Shown here: positions 8,741 to 16,893 of the stretch, one piece after another
Layout: each line of letters starts with the position of its first letter
How positions within the stretch are numbered: the first letter of the stretch is position 1
From: Haplosporangium gracile
Lineage: Eukaryota > Mortierellomycota > Mortierellomycetes > Mortierellales > Mortierellaceae
Assembly (NCBI GenBank): GCA_015499985.1
Contig: JAAAUF010000887.1
Span: forward strand, 1 to 16,893
DNA length: 16,893 nucleotides
Direction of reading: 5' to 3'
The notes under the pieces: generated by a model
The model's input: the letters and a program-made list of their open reading frames with translations, nothing else
Database searches by the model: none
What the model was told of the DNA's origin: nothing
Program-made: the position numbers and the translations under genes

Positions 8741-8749
8741 CCTTTTATA
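8741..8749 (-). promoter_or_regulatory. TATA box (TATAAAAGG) of the membrane protein gene
   Basis: On the minus strand the sequence reads GGTATAAAAGGC, a near-perfect TATA element, about 308 bp upstream of the start codon of the 596-residue protein. No other TATA match of this quality is placed to serve this gene. Confidence 0.6.
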
Positions 8750-8770
8750 CCAAAAGCGAGGGAAAGGAAG

Positions 8771-8826
8771 AACAAGCAAGACAAACAAGCAAGACAAACA
8801 AGCAAACAAGCAAACAAGCAAACAAG
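8771..8826. repeat. imperfect tandem repeat of AACAAGC/AAGACAA units
   Basis: Short units built from ACAAGCAAGACAA and then CAAACAAG repeat across 56 bp, just upstream of the TATA box of the membrane protein gene. The repeat produces artificial Leu/Val/Cys-rich ORFs on the minus strand and Lys/Gln-rich ones on the plus strand. Confidence 0.8.
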
Positions 8827-9160
8827 GATGGGGAATAAGGTGTAATCGAACTAATTGGATGCAAATTGAGGCAGAGAGGGAAAACGGAGAAAATCAAATC
8901 GGAGTATGGAAAGGGAAAGAGTAGAATAGGGCTTGAATGGTCGAGATGGATGGAGGGAAAAGAAGAAAAAAAAAAGGGCGCGTTAGACTACTGCAGCATG
9001 TTACAGAGGGTAGGGGGGGAGGACGAAATAAATTAAAATGATCTCGAAACGAAATAATAAATTACCGATATGCAAGCTAAACAGATGCAAAGCAGGTCAG
9101 GGTGATTGTTAGCGTGTGCATCCTTGCCTTGCCTGTTGATTGGTTGGGTGTGTCAGATCA

Positions 9161-9190
9161 GAAATTCAACGAAATTCAACGAAATTCAAC
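9161..9190. repeat. three tandem copies of GAAATTCAAC
   Basis: Three perfect 10-bp copies in a row followed by GAA. It is a small tandem repeat in intergenic DNA. GAA..TTC spacing resembles a heat-shock element half-site arrangement, but that is only a resemblance. Confidence 0.9.
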
Positions 9191-9450
9191 GAACGGTAAA
9201 GAGTAATTTGTGATTGTTTGCGTCCACGCACACAATAAGGTCGGAGGGAATACAAAAGGAAAAGGAGAAAAGGGAAGGTGATGCAATCGGCACGGGAAAT
9301 TGGATTATTAACTGTAACAGTGCAAGCAGTGAGAAAAAGAAGACAAGGAAGAAGGGAAAAGAACGTGGCGAAGAGAAAGAGAAGAAACGCAAACGAAAAG
9401 GGAAACAGATAGAGAGAAGGACTCTGGGCCGGTTAGAATGGCAGCGGAAG

Positions 9451-9488
9451 AGAGGAGGTGGAGGGGAAGAGAGGAGGTGGAGGGGAAG
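9451..9488. repeat. two perfect tandem copies of a 19-bp purine-rich unit
   Basis: The unit AGAGGAGGTGGAGGGGAAG occurs at 9451-9469 and again at 9470-9488 with no difference. A recent local duplication in purine-rich intergenic DNA. Confidence 0.9.
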
Positions 9489-9584
9489 CGAGAAAGTAAC
9501 GTAATAGAGAAAAAAAAGAGAGAAAAGAAGAGCAAGAAAACTCCCTCTTACTCTCTCTCCCTCTCTTTCACTTTCACAAGAGAG

Positions 9585-9728
9585 ATGTTGCGAATATCGC
9601 TACTCCTGACTGGATTGTCACTCATAGGTGGACAACTGGATTGTCACTCTCGACCATCGAGAGGACTACACCGGCAGCATGGGGTTTACTTTGTGGTGAA
9701 AGTTAGAAGGGTGGTGACAACAACATAA
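9585..9728 (+). CDS. doubtful small ORF with a signal-peptide-like start, 47 aa
   Basis: ATG 9585 to the stop ending at 9728 encodes 47 residues. It begins MLRISLLLTGLSLIGGQLDC, a basic then strongly hydrophobic stretch with small residues, reminiscent of a secretion signal. The rest is basic, with only one Cys. A pyrimidine-rich sequence precedes the ATG. A 15-bp direct repeat (9609-9623 and 9635-9649) lies within it. There is no homology I can name, and an ORF of this size is expected by chance, so treat it as a candidate only. Confidence 0.15.
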   Translation: MLRISLLLTGLSLIGGQLDCHSRPSRGLHRQHGVYFVVKVRRVVTTT

Positions 9729-11859
9729 GCGTATTCTGTCCAGGGTACCAATTGGACGATGCGCTTTCTTCTTGTCACACAATTTAATTGAAATTGCACC
9801 CTCGACGCCAGTGGACGAGTGACCTTGCGCCGAAGGAAATAAACAATCTTCTTCTTTGTCACTTGCCACTATCTCACTATGTCTTTGTCTTGTCTCGCTC
9901 AACATCCACAGACAAACTCAATAGGCTGGATCAACAACTGAATAGAAGGGAGGGGAATCTTGAACCATCGATCCTAGCATCACTTCTTCTTGCTTGCTAG
10001 CTGTTTGAAAGAGTACATACACATCCATTACTAACATGCCGTTGTTCCCTCAACCAAAGGAGAGAGCCTTACCCTGGTCTGTGTGTCGCTCACTGTATGT
10101 ATGTATATTACACCCATCCATCACTGCTCTCAATATTTATGTCACTCTCTGACCCCCTGCTTTTCGCTTGTTTTTCTTTTCGTTTTTTTTTTTTCCACCA
10201 TCAAAAACGATGAATAAAAAAAAACAGAAAAAAAGGCACTCAGTCGCCTGGACCTCATCGTCTTTCCAAGGCCTGTCTTGATCACACCAAGCGAGAATCA
10301 GAGACATGCCCTCCCCCCCTCTCTCTCTTACTTTCTATCCTCCCCCGTTCCCTCCCTCTTACGCCAAAAGAATACCACCGCCCCTCACCTCACCTTGTCG
10401 GCAGCATGCCAATAAGGTAAATTGTTCAAATTAACAGAAGTGGGTCAATGAGACGGCCGCAACAAAAAAGGTCACTTCCGTTTTTCGATCCCAGGCACAA
10501 CAACAAATTATTGCCCATTTCAACTTGAAACACGGAGTAGAGAACACACCTCATTCTAACTATGCCATGAGGATTGCGTATAGGGTATGGAAGGGTATGC
10601 ACTGGACATGCATAGGAGCAGGACAGGGATATATAATGAGGTCTACTGACTCATTTCCGTTGTTCCATCGCAATTATGACCCGCATATGCAAAGTAATAA
10701 CAACGAGGTGCCAATGCCCATGGGCCGTCATCGGTAATCCTGATTCTGACATTACCGACCAAGTGGCAAAATGTCCCTCCTCTCTGATCTCATTCTTTGA
10801 TTTCTGTAACATGTAGTCATAGATGCTTCCCGTTCATCTGTTCAGGGCGCCTGTAGATCTCACCATGATCTCCCCCCTCCAACTTATTGTTAAGATATTC
10901 GAGATAATTGGTAAAGTAGAGAGAGAGAGAGGGGCTAACAAACAGAGTCGGTGCGAGTCCCCTCATCTCTCTGTCCCTCACCCTTTACCTTTTTTTTTCT
11001 ACATTTGCTCTTCAGCGCAATGTTAGTGATTTTAGACTAGATCGTAACAGCCACCTTGTCCATTTTTTTTTTCATGTCAGAGTAACTAGCAGTGATAGAC
11101 AGACACATAGACCATGCTCTCGACTTAGTCACTACAAGCTCATAGTCGTAGTATCCGTCATTCCTCTCTGAGAGCCCCTTACTTTGCACGTTGTTGGACA
11201 ACTTGTTTCCTTTTCTTACCGGCTCCCAGTTTTTTTTGCTCACAACCCTTCTTTATCTTTTTTATCTCTCACTCGCTCTCTCTCCCCCTTTCTCCCCCTG
11301 TACTAGCTTCTTTGTGTAGTCGAGCCTTGACCATTTCCAGAAACAACAGCTATCTACCTACCTTGGCCACTTCTTCGCTTGTCAGCAACATTCTTCCTTC
11401 TCCCTCTCCCCATACCTATTTCTTTAGCGGTATCCCTCTCTTTCCCGCCCTCCATGTCTCGTGCCCTCCTTCCCGGTGCGTTTGTGATCAAACAATCAAA
11501 AATCAATTTAGCAACCGAGTCCTCCCATTGGCCCAAATTTTCAGGCACCAATTAACAGCGAGAGAAATGGACTAGATGATGCTGCAGGTCCTTGATTCAT
11601 GTCATGTAGTTTATGTAGGTGGGAAGGAGGACAAAATCGACTAAGAGAATAAAGGCGCCGACTTCCAAGTGAGGACATGCGAGAGATAAAGTGCGATGGG
11701 TCACCCGCCTAAACATGAGAAAGTAACAGTTGCTAGTTGACTTAAACCAATTAGCAAGCATAGGCAACTATGATTGCAAGCTAAAGAAAAGACGTGTTTG
11801 TATTGTAGGCGCCAATACTGCATTAGCAAAAGATTTGATGTTGGCGTCGAAAAGAGGGG
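9729..11859. other. no recognisable gene; intergenic DNA and 3' flank of hus1
   Basis: There are only short unrelated ORFs (for example 10525-10737 and 11312-11575 on plus, 11037-11243 on minus) without family motifs. Homopolymer runs occur near 10184-10195, 10217-10225 and 10990-10998, with pyrimidine tracts at 10310-10360 and 11260-11300. The right end (from about 11600) should be the 3' UTR of hus1, though no clear AATAAA is seen there on the minus strand. Confidence 0.5.
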
Positions 11860-13507
11860 TCAGATACAGCCAGCTTGGGGGATGAAGTAGACGAGTGTCG
11901 CATTATCCGTGTCTCGCATGTACACCATAAACAGGATCGACTGATTGTCCAGCAAACCTACACACAGACACAGTTCAACAGAAAATAAGAAAATGTTATG
12001 AGCAAATCCTGTCTCTCCTTCTTCCTTAATCCCCCTTTCTTTCGTTCATCGTCCTTTGCTGATAAAAACAACAAAAGAGACAAAAAGCTTACTGCAGATG
12101 ACGTTTTGAGGCCGGACATTCTGGCTCTGAAGAACACGCTGCAGATCCGAAACTCGGATCATGACACTGTCAAACTTGCCCGGTCGATTAATTGTCCTGT
12201 CAGCCTTCAACTCATCTCGCTTACTGTTATATGTCCCATCAGCATTCATCTGAGGTTCCTCAGCCAGAGGAGGGTTGAAGAGGTTCGAAAACCGAGTCTC
12301 GACCTGTGCTTTCTCTGCTTCTCCATACCGCCTCATAATCTGCTCAGTCGCACTGGATTCATTACCACCACCACCGCCTCGACGCGATGATGCATGTGCT
12401 TGAGGAGGACTTAAAGAAGGGACATCGCGGTCATCAAGGATATCTCCATTTGAGGTTGTAAAGACCATATCTCCCTGTAGGTTGGCAGAGATGACCACAT
12501 AGTCACAGAGACCCTTATAACTCGACAGCATGTTCCGGAGTTGATCCAGTTGCGGAGGCATGATGTATACGTCTGGATCGTCGATACCGGGTTCGTCGAA
12601 TGCATGTGTGTCTTCTGCCCCAGAAGTTGTCAGGATCTTGAGGATGGGGATGTCCATCGTAATTGGCCTTGTATTTCCCAAATGGTCCTACCCATTCCAT
12701 TGTAACATTTATGCTTCCGTTAACATTGTCTTCTTGGATGCATTATAATATGATAGTACGCATTGGAAAAGGAGGAAGAAGTACCTCGGTAGTGACGACG
12801 AAGGTGAGGTACGGGTCGGCGGTGCGACCCGTCATGCGCATGGTGACAGAGGACGAGTTTGTGGCAGACTTCATTGCTAAGAGCAGATCCTCTGCCCTCA
12901 ACTCGATGTTGATCTCATCGTTCGAATTTGAATGGATCTGATATCCATAGAACAAAGTGCCCTATTATGGTAGATAGTATATGAAATAATGATTATCTGA
13001 TTTGTTGCACTTGTCGTCAATGGCAATCAAATCAAATGATGTGAGTTGATCAATTACCGCTGGGAGTCGTCTGAGATGAGCAGGAGAGAAGGGGAATACG
13101 CGGAGCAATAGAAACATAAGGCGGCTGGTTAGCGTCAGTGTATCCGAAAATCTACGTCCGACACGATCCCCTATCGACAACAACGTAGAATCCTCAGACG
13201 AGGAACTTACGACCAACACTGGAGTCCACTTCCTCCTTCAGTAGGGTCATCACCAATACCGTGGTTGGCGCCAAAGGCGACAAAATCCTTGGAGAACTTG
13301 ATGTACAATGACTTGCCGACCTTCTCTACCGCCTGTGCCAGCTCTAGTTATTCATAACCATATAGAAGTGTTTGGTAAGTGTGCGTGTTGCTTTGTCCCG
13401 ACAAAGAAAGGGCGACAATTTTTAAAAAGAAGTGGTCAAGAGCAAAGTTATGTCATGTTCGTACTGAAAAAGAGGAGGTTGCGTTGAATGGTCGCCTTCA
13501 GTCTCAT
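11860..13507 (-). CDS. hus1: Hus1, subunit of the 9-1-1 DNA-damage checkpoint clamp (6 exons, 352 aa)
   Basis: Hus1 forms the Rad9-Rad1-Hus1 clamp that is loaded at damaged DNA in the nucleus and supports checkpoint kinase activation. My model joins exons 13507-13465, 13343-13211, 13070-13058, 12961-12785, 12687-12093 and 11957-11860, with introns of 121, 140, 96, 97 and 135 nt, all GT-AG and phase-consistent. Recognition rests on family strings in order: MRLKATIQ (start), LAQAVEKVGKSLYIKF (16-31), GLQCWS (54-59), TLFYGYQ (65-71), INIELRAEDLLLAMKSA (81-97), ITMDIPI (131-137), DPDVYIMPPQLDQL (159-172), YVVISANLQGDM (185-196), TRFSNLFNPPLAEE (253-266), and a C-terminal strand pair ending VYFIPQAGCI. 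Length exceeds human and fission yeast Hus1 (about 280-290) because of a Gly/Ser-rich insertion around 203-245. The start aligns exactly with known N-termini. Splice sites are inferred from sequence; the identity is firm. Confidence 0.93.
13058..13070 (-). other. hus1: 13-nt micro-exon of hus1 (exon 3)
   Basis: On the minus strand CATCTCAG precedes ACGACTCCCAGCG, which is followed by GTAATT. Joined to exon 2 (ending TGTTGGTC) and exon 4 (starting GGCACTTTG) it gives CWS-RLPA-GTLFYGYQ. This has the same spacing as the family segment between the WS and the TLF/TIF positions. Direct joining of exons 2 and 4 would shift the frame, so some exon is required here. Confidence 0.75.
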
Positions 13508-13860
13508 GTGTGTATATTGTTGAAATCACTAAGGAAGGGTTTCGTTTTATGAAAAGTAATAATGAGTTTGAAGTGTGAAGAGTGAATGAGACGAGGTGAG
13601 GGAAGCGTATTACGTCGTGCCGAGCTGTGGGTCGAAGAGGATGTAATGGCAAGTGGAACGATGTGGCAGAGTAAAAGTAAGAAAAGCGCAATTAAGGAGG
13701 AACGAGGAGCGATGGCAAACGTTGGTGGCAAAAGGCACCCGCGTTTTGTCTCTTTCCTTCTTGAGCGTTGAGAGCAGCAGGCAAACAAGCAAAACATGAT
13801 TAATCCAAGGTGCACGTGAACCTTATGTTAACAGTCTCAGACCCTACTACTCTAACTTCC
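13508..13860 (-). promoter_or_regulatory. 5' flank of hus1 with one ACGCG core
   Basis: Upstream of the hus1 ATG the minus strand is C/T-rich and has no clear TATA box. One ACGCG (plus strand CGCGT, 13740-13744) lies about 235 bp upstream of the ATG. In other fungi ACGCG is the core of MBF-type G1/S control sites, which would suit a replication-checkpoint gene. A single 5-bp match is weak evidence. Confidence 0.25.
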
Positions 13861-13906
13861 ATGTCAGGTATCAAAACCAGAAGTGAATAGCCGCAACAAA
13901 TATTCT

Positions 13907-13955
13907 AGATGGTGGATCGCGTCCTTCGATTGTCCCCTCTTTTTGTCCACCATCT
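13907..13955. repeat. perfect 10-bp inverted repeat, 29-nt loop
   Basis: AGATGGTGGA (13907-13916) is matched by its reverse complement TCCACCATCT (13946-13955). It could form a hairpin in either strand; no gene context explains it. Confidence 0.6.
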
Positions 13956-14147
13956 GAGCGTCCGGCAGTCCAAGAATTCGACGCCGCACCTTGTTGATGC
14001 TCCCTAACTTTCTTTTTCTCTTCACCCTCACAGTCGACTAAGCGTTTTTAACGTAAGAACAAGGGTCGGCAAAGAAAACTCGGATGGACTCCATTTTTGT
14101 TTAGCAAAAAAAAACCCTTCTCATATCCTGGTTCGTTACCCATCGTG

Positions 14148-14261
14148 ATGGCGACAACAAACGAGCCGCGTATCCCAGCTTCATCATCCAATCTCCCATC
14201 TAGCCTCTTTTCCTCCCTTGTTTCCTTCGTGCGAAGGCTCGGGCGTTTGCGTGTTGTATGA
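14148..14261 (+). CDS. doubtful small ORF, 37 aa, Ser-rich with a basic C-terminus
   Basis: ATG 14148 sits in a reasonable context (CGTGATGGCG), and the ORF runs to TGA 14259-14261. The peptide starts MATTNEPRIPASSSNLPSSL and ends in a hydrophobic/basic stretch (SFVRRLGRLRVV). Codon use is more balanced than in the low-complexity surroundings. No homologue is known to me, and no splice donor is evident to extend it. It is a candidate small protein or the first part of an unrecognised gene; chance is quite possible. Confidence 0.15.
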   Translation: MATTNEPRIPASSSNLPSSLFSSLVSFVRRLGRLRVV

Positions 14262-15989
14262 CTCTTCACTTGGTGTTACGCCACCCACTGCCTAGGCTTG
14301 GCGTCGCCTCCATCACAATCAGATAGCCCCTTCAATCTTACTTCCGCGGCGTGTCGTTGCGCAATGATGGCGATGATGACCATGTTTTTTGTTTGTTTGT
14401 TTGTTTGTTTGTTCACAGAAAAATAGGGAGAGAGGGATGGGAAGGAGGGAAGGGAAAGATGGAGCGAGACAAAGTCAAAAAGAGAAAAGTGAGTGTCGCT
14501 TGGCAAACACTCATCAGCGTTCATTTTGTTTGCTTGTGTGTTTCTGTTTTGTTTTGTTTATGGTGTACGCCATTATCATGTGCGTCTTGAAAATATACAG
14601 GGCTGCGGTCAATAGGAAGCACGATTGTTTACGACAAACAGCGAATAAGCATATCATTGTTCTCCTCTACCTACCTACCGCCCTCCGCCCTCTTTCCCTT
14701 CATCCCCCTCTTCCTCCCGCCAACTTTGGATCGGTCTTGATTTTGTGGGCTTTGTGGGAGAGAGTTCATGGGAATGCAACATAACAACAAATAGATTTGC
14801 ATGTTCAGCGGGAAAAAAGGGGGGAAACATGAAGGACTCAGGGCAGACAAGTAAACTGTGTAAGGGAGATGCAGACCAAATTGAGACGGGCTTGCTTGTG
14901 ACGAAGGAAAGAAAAGGAGCATGGGAGCAGACAGTAACTGAGAAGAGAGGAGAAGGGTTGCAGCGTGGGTTGGTAACCAAGAGGCACAGGGCACGGGGAA
15001 CAAGGGGATAAGGGCGCAAGGCGTGAAGAAAAATACTGGATCGATCGGCCACCAGGGGAAGGGGAAGGAGGGGCATGAAGGGGTGAGGATAAGGATAAGA
15101 AGCTGTAAGCATCCAATCTGCGAACTCGACCAAGTAAATTAGATAGCAAGCATGGGTGTGGCTGCTGTCCTCCATGCCATTGGTAGTTGTTTGACATGGT
15201 TTTGCAGGTCCTGTTTTTTCGAAGTCGTCAGTTGCTGGCTGTGCCTAAAAAAGAGTGTTCTTTCGTACTACCAAAGGGCAGGGAGAAAGAGAATGAACAA
15301 AAGAGGAGGGACACTCTCAATTGTTGTGTGCATCTTCTCAAAACATCAAAGAGGGGCGGGTGATAAGAAGGTGAGAGCTCACACACAGAGAGAGACAGAG
15401 AAACAAACAAAAGGATCACGAGAGACCAAGGGAAAGGCGGTAGGAGAAAGGTAAGGGAGAAAAGGGGATGAGGGAATGAAGGGGGATGCATTTTCTTGTG
15501 GGACAGATCCGTAGCAAGCCATGTATCATGCTGCGTACAAAACAATGGAAATGCGTGCATGGCAAATCTTGTGGATTAGGCACAGACACAAGGAGGAACG
15601 TTTGTTCATTCATTCAGTCGTTCCCAAGAGTGTCGCATTGACTGATAAAGAAAAGAAAATGGAAGACACAGGGTAGAAGAGACAAGAAACGGTAGGATGA
15701 CGACGATAAGAGTGGATGGTGCGCATTCATTCACTCAATTCACACTCATCTCCCCGTTGCTGCTTCTGTTTAATTGATTGAATCGTGATAGGCTATCAAC
15801 AAGAAAAAATCTCAACGACCAAGACTGAGATGTGTCCAGGGGCCACTGCCGTTTTTTTGCTTTTTCAATTTGCCTTTTTCTCGCGTGTGCACCAACTCCG
15901 CTTAAGCCTGGTTCATTTCCCTTTTAAGTTCTCTTCTTTCTCTTCAATCATCATCACCATCGTTCAGCAAACCAACAGAGCACACACAA
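14262..15989. other. no recognisable gene; low-complexity intergenic DNA
   Basis: Purine-rich tracts (14415-14490, 14815-15080, 15350-15480) create long but low-complexity ORFs on the minus strand (14675-15175 and 14838-15197, overlapping in different frames), so neither is credible. A (GTTT) repeat lies at 14391-14413. No RNA gene was recognised. Confidence 0.5.
14391..14413. repeat. (GTTT)n microsatellite
   Basis: About six tandem copies of GTTT preceded by a T6 run. It lies in non-coding DNA. Confidence 0.9.
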
Positions 15990-16178
15990 ATGGAAGCTGA
16001 ACAGCGAAGAAAAGGAGGAGAGGGAAATGGGAACCCGAAAACGGCTATTCGCCCATTTTTCTTTCTTCCTTTTTTCGATTCATTTCAAACAATCCACGAT
16101 TCGATTCAATTGTTTTCCTTTCTTTTCTTTCATTCGGTGATTTTGAGGAAGGTTGATTTGCTCGGATGCACAAAATAA
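15990..16178 (+). CDS. doubtful ORF of 62 aa behind a leader-like sequence
   Basis: The stretch 15920-15989 resembles a fungal 5' leader: C/T-rich, then CA-rich with ACACACAAATGG at the start codon. The ORF begins MEAEQRRKGGEGNGNPKTAI and then becomes Phe-rich and compositionally unlike a normal protein. This could be a short first exon whose donor I cannot place, or chance. No family is recognised. Confidence 0.15.
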   Translation: MEAEQRRKGGEGNGNPKTAIRPFFFLPFFDSFQTIHDSIQLFSFLFFHSVILRKVDLLGCTK

Positions 16179-16768
16179 AGGGGTGCACACCTTTTGGTTT
16201 GTCATTCAATTCTCGTTCTGACGATGGTTGGAAGGAAGGAAAGAACAGGGAAGGAAGACAGAAAACCACAACCACACAAGGGCGGAGCAAAGCGATAGGG
16301 GATAGGACGAGGACGACGTATTGACAGAGGGACAGGGCTAATAGCGAAGCTACGCATAGAGACAACAAAAAAAAGAGAGATGAGATGAAGAGGTTAGGAG
16401 AGTAGTAGCTAAAATGAAAATGAATTATGAAAAAGAGCGAGAGTATGCATTGGGCAAGTGTCGATAGAGAAGTGATAGGGTGAGATGAAGTGGGTTGTTG
16501 TGTCTACGAACCAGGGATAATTATCTTATGAGACCAATCAGTGCTCCTGTGCGAGGTACCATCTTCAGAACGCCATTTTCACCGCAACCATCTACGAATG
16601 GATGTTGAATGCAGGTGTATGAGTATGTCTTTGATAACTAACTGCCGGTAGAACCCTTTTGCAGGTTCAGGTTCAGGTTCAGACACCCTGCTGGTGGTGG
16701 TTGTATGTTAAAATATTTTTTTTAGGGTTTTCTTTGTACCCACTTCTCTTCTTCTTTCATGCCCCTCT
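16179..16768. other. no recognisable gene; intergenic DNA
   Basis: This is purine-rich up to about 16490, then mixed sequence with three to four copies of CAGGTT (16662-16682). A minus-strand ORF at 16045-16368 has a hydrophobic start but continues as low-complexity basic sequence and is not supported. AT-rich DNA followed by pyrimidines (16705-16790) could be a promoter and leader for a plus-strand gene beyond the window. Confidence 0.4.
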
Positions 16769-16794
16769 TCTTCTCTCTTTTCTCTCTCTCTCTC

Positions 16795-16816
16795 ATTCTC
16801 ACTCTCACTCTCACTC

Positions 16817-16864
<48 letters not shown>
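16795..16864. repeat. compound (CTCACT)n-(CT)n microsatellite
   Basis: About four copies of a TCTCAC unit (16795-16822) run straight into a pure CT dinucleotide array of roughly 45 bp. CT tracts of this type are common in fungal promoters and leaders, but no start codon follows inside the window. Confidence 0.95.
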
Positions 16865-16867
<3 letters not shown>

Positions 16868-16893
16868 TCCACTTCCGTTGTTTTCATTTCCTT

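Larger units (their letters stand above)
8827..9584. other. purine-rich intergenic DNA, no recognisable gene
   Basis: The plus strand is dominated by A and G, most strongly in 9240-9540. ORFs here are Lys/Arg/Glu-rich on plus and Ser/Phe/Leu-rich on minus, as expected from composition alone. This is probably upstream promoter DNA of the minus-strand membrane protein gene, where pyrimidine-rich tracts (minus strand) are common in fungi. Confidence 0.5.

Noticed and set aside
8626..8817. Minus-strand ORF with a signal-peptide-like start (LLVCLACL)
   Set aside because: The hydrophobic residues come from the AACAAGC tandem repeat, and the ORF spans the TATA box.
9214..9504. Plus-strand Lys/Arg/Glu-rich ORF
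   Set aside because: Purely a product of purine-rich DNA; no domain and no start context.
10950..10960. tRNA B-box-like string GGTGCGAGTCC
   Set aside because: The flanks do not form a T-arm stem, and no A box or acceptor stem can be placed around it.
13058..13124. Longer version of hus1 exon 3 (acceptor AACCAG before 13124, 67 nt)
   Set aside because: It keeps the frame but adds 18 extra, unusually Leu/Phe-rich residues where Hus1 relatives have none. The 13-nt exon restores the expected spacing. RNA data should decide.
14671..15197. Overlapping minus-strand ORFs of 110, 166 and 119 codons
   Set aside because: Several frames are open at once over a purine-rich tract, with low-complexity translation and no recognisable motif.
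16045..16368. Minus-strand 107-codon ORF with a hydrophobic N-terminus
   Set aside because: The hydrophobic start is followed by low-complexity basic sequence; no homology, and composition explains it.
1..16893. CRISPR array, operon-like defence cassette, rRNA or tRNA genes
   Set aside because: No repeat-spacer pattern, no bacterial-type gene clustering and no RNA gene signature were seen. The window is eukaryotic.

Overview
The window looks like nuclear DNA from an early-diverging fungus, most likely a Mortierella-like (Mucoromycota) species. The basis is short GT-AG introns of about 96-140 nt, very pyrimidine- or purine-biased intergenic DNA with long T runs, decayed Ty3/gypsy retrotransposon pieces, and a single-pass Thr/Ser/Pro-rich membrane protein of fungal surface type. 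The lineage is an inference from gene style, not from a marker gene. Gene density is low: only two intact protein genes are supported in almost 17 kb, both on the minus strand.

Left part (1-6220): unassigned sequence with an imperfect inverted repeat (164-256) and a short unidentified coding-like stretch (1360-1563). It is followed by two plus-strand gypsy remnants. The first (about 2611-3090) is a piece of reverse transcriptase with a frameshift and an altered catalytic motif. The second (3948 to about 6007) is a Gag-protease remnant with several in-frame stops, a frameshift, two CCHC zinc knuckles and a retropepsin-like domain. The second zinc knuckle is split by a 176-bp segment (5197-5372) that has the hallmarks of a solo LTR (TG...CA ends, ATAA on both sides). 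Several of the inactivating changes look like C-to-T or G-to-A transitions.

Middle (6530-8750): a complete single-exon gene for a 596-residue membrane protein. It has a Thr-rich outer segment with 21 consecutive Thr, one transmembrane helix and a long disordered basic/Ser-rich tail. A good TATA box lies about 310 bp upstream of the start codon, the leader contains no ATG, and a polyadenylation signal lies downstream.

Right part (11860-13507): a six-exon gene that I reconstruct as HUS1, a subunit of the 9-1-1 (Rad9-Rad1-Hus1) DNA-damage checkpoint clamp. It includes a 13-nt micro-exon needed to keep family spacing. The spans 8760-11859 and 13508-16893 hold low-complexity sequence, microsatellites and only very doubtful small ORFs. 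The two intact genes have no evident functional link. I found no convincing new multi-gene system. The most useful results are the HUS1 gene model with its micro-exon, the nested LTR in the zinc knuckle, and the transition-biased decay of the retroelement.
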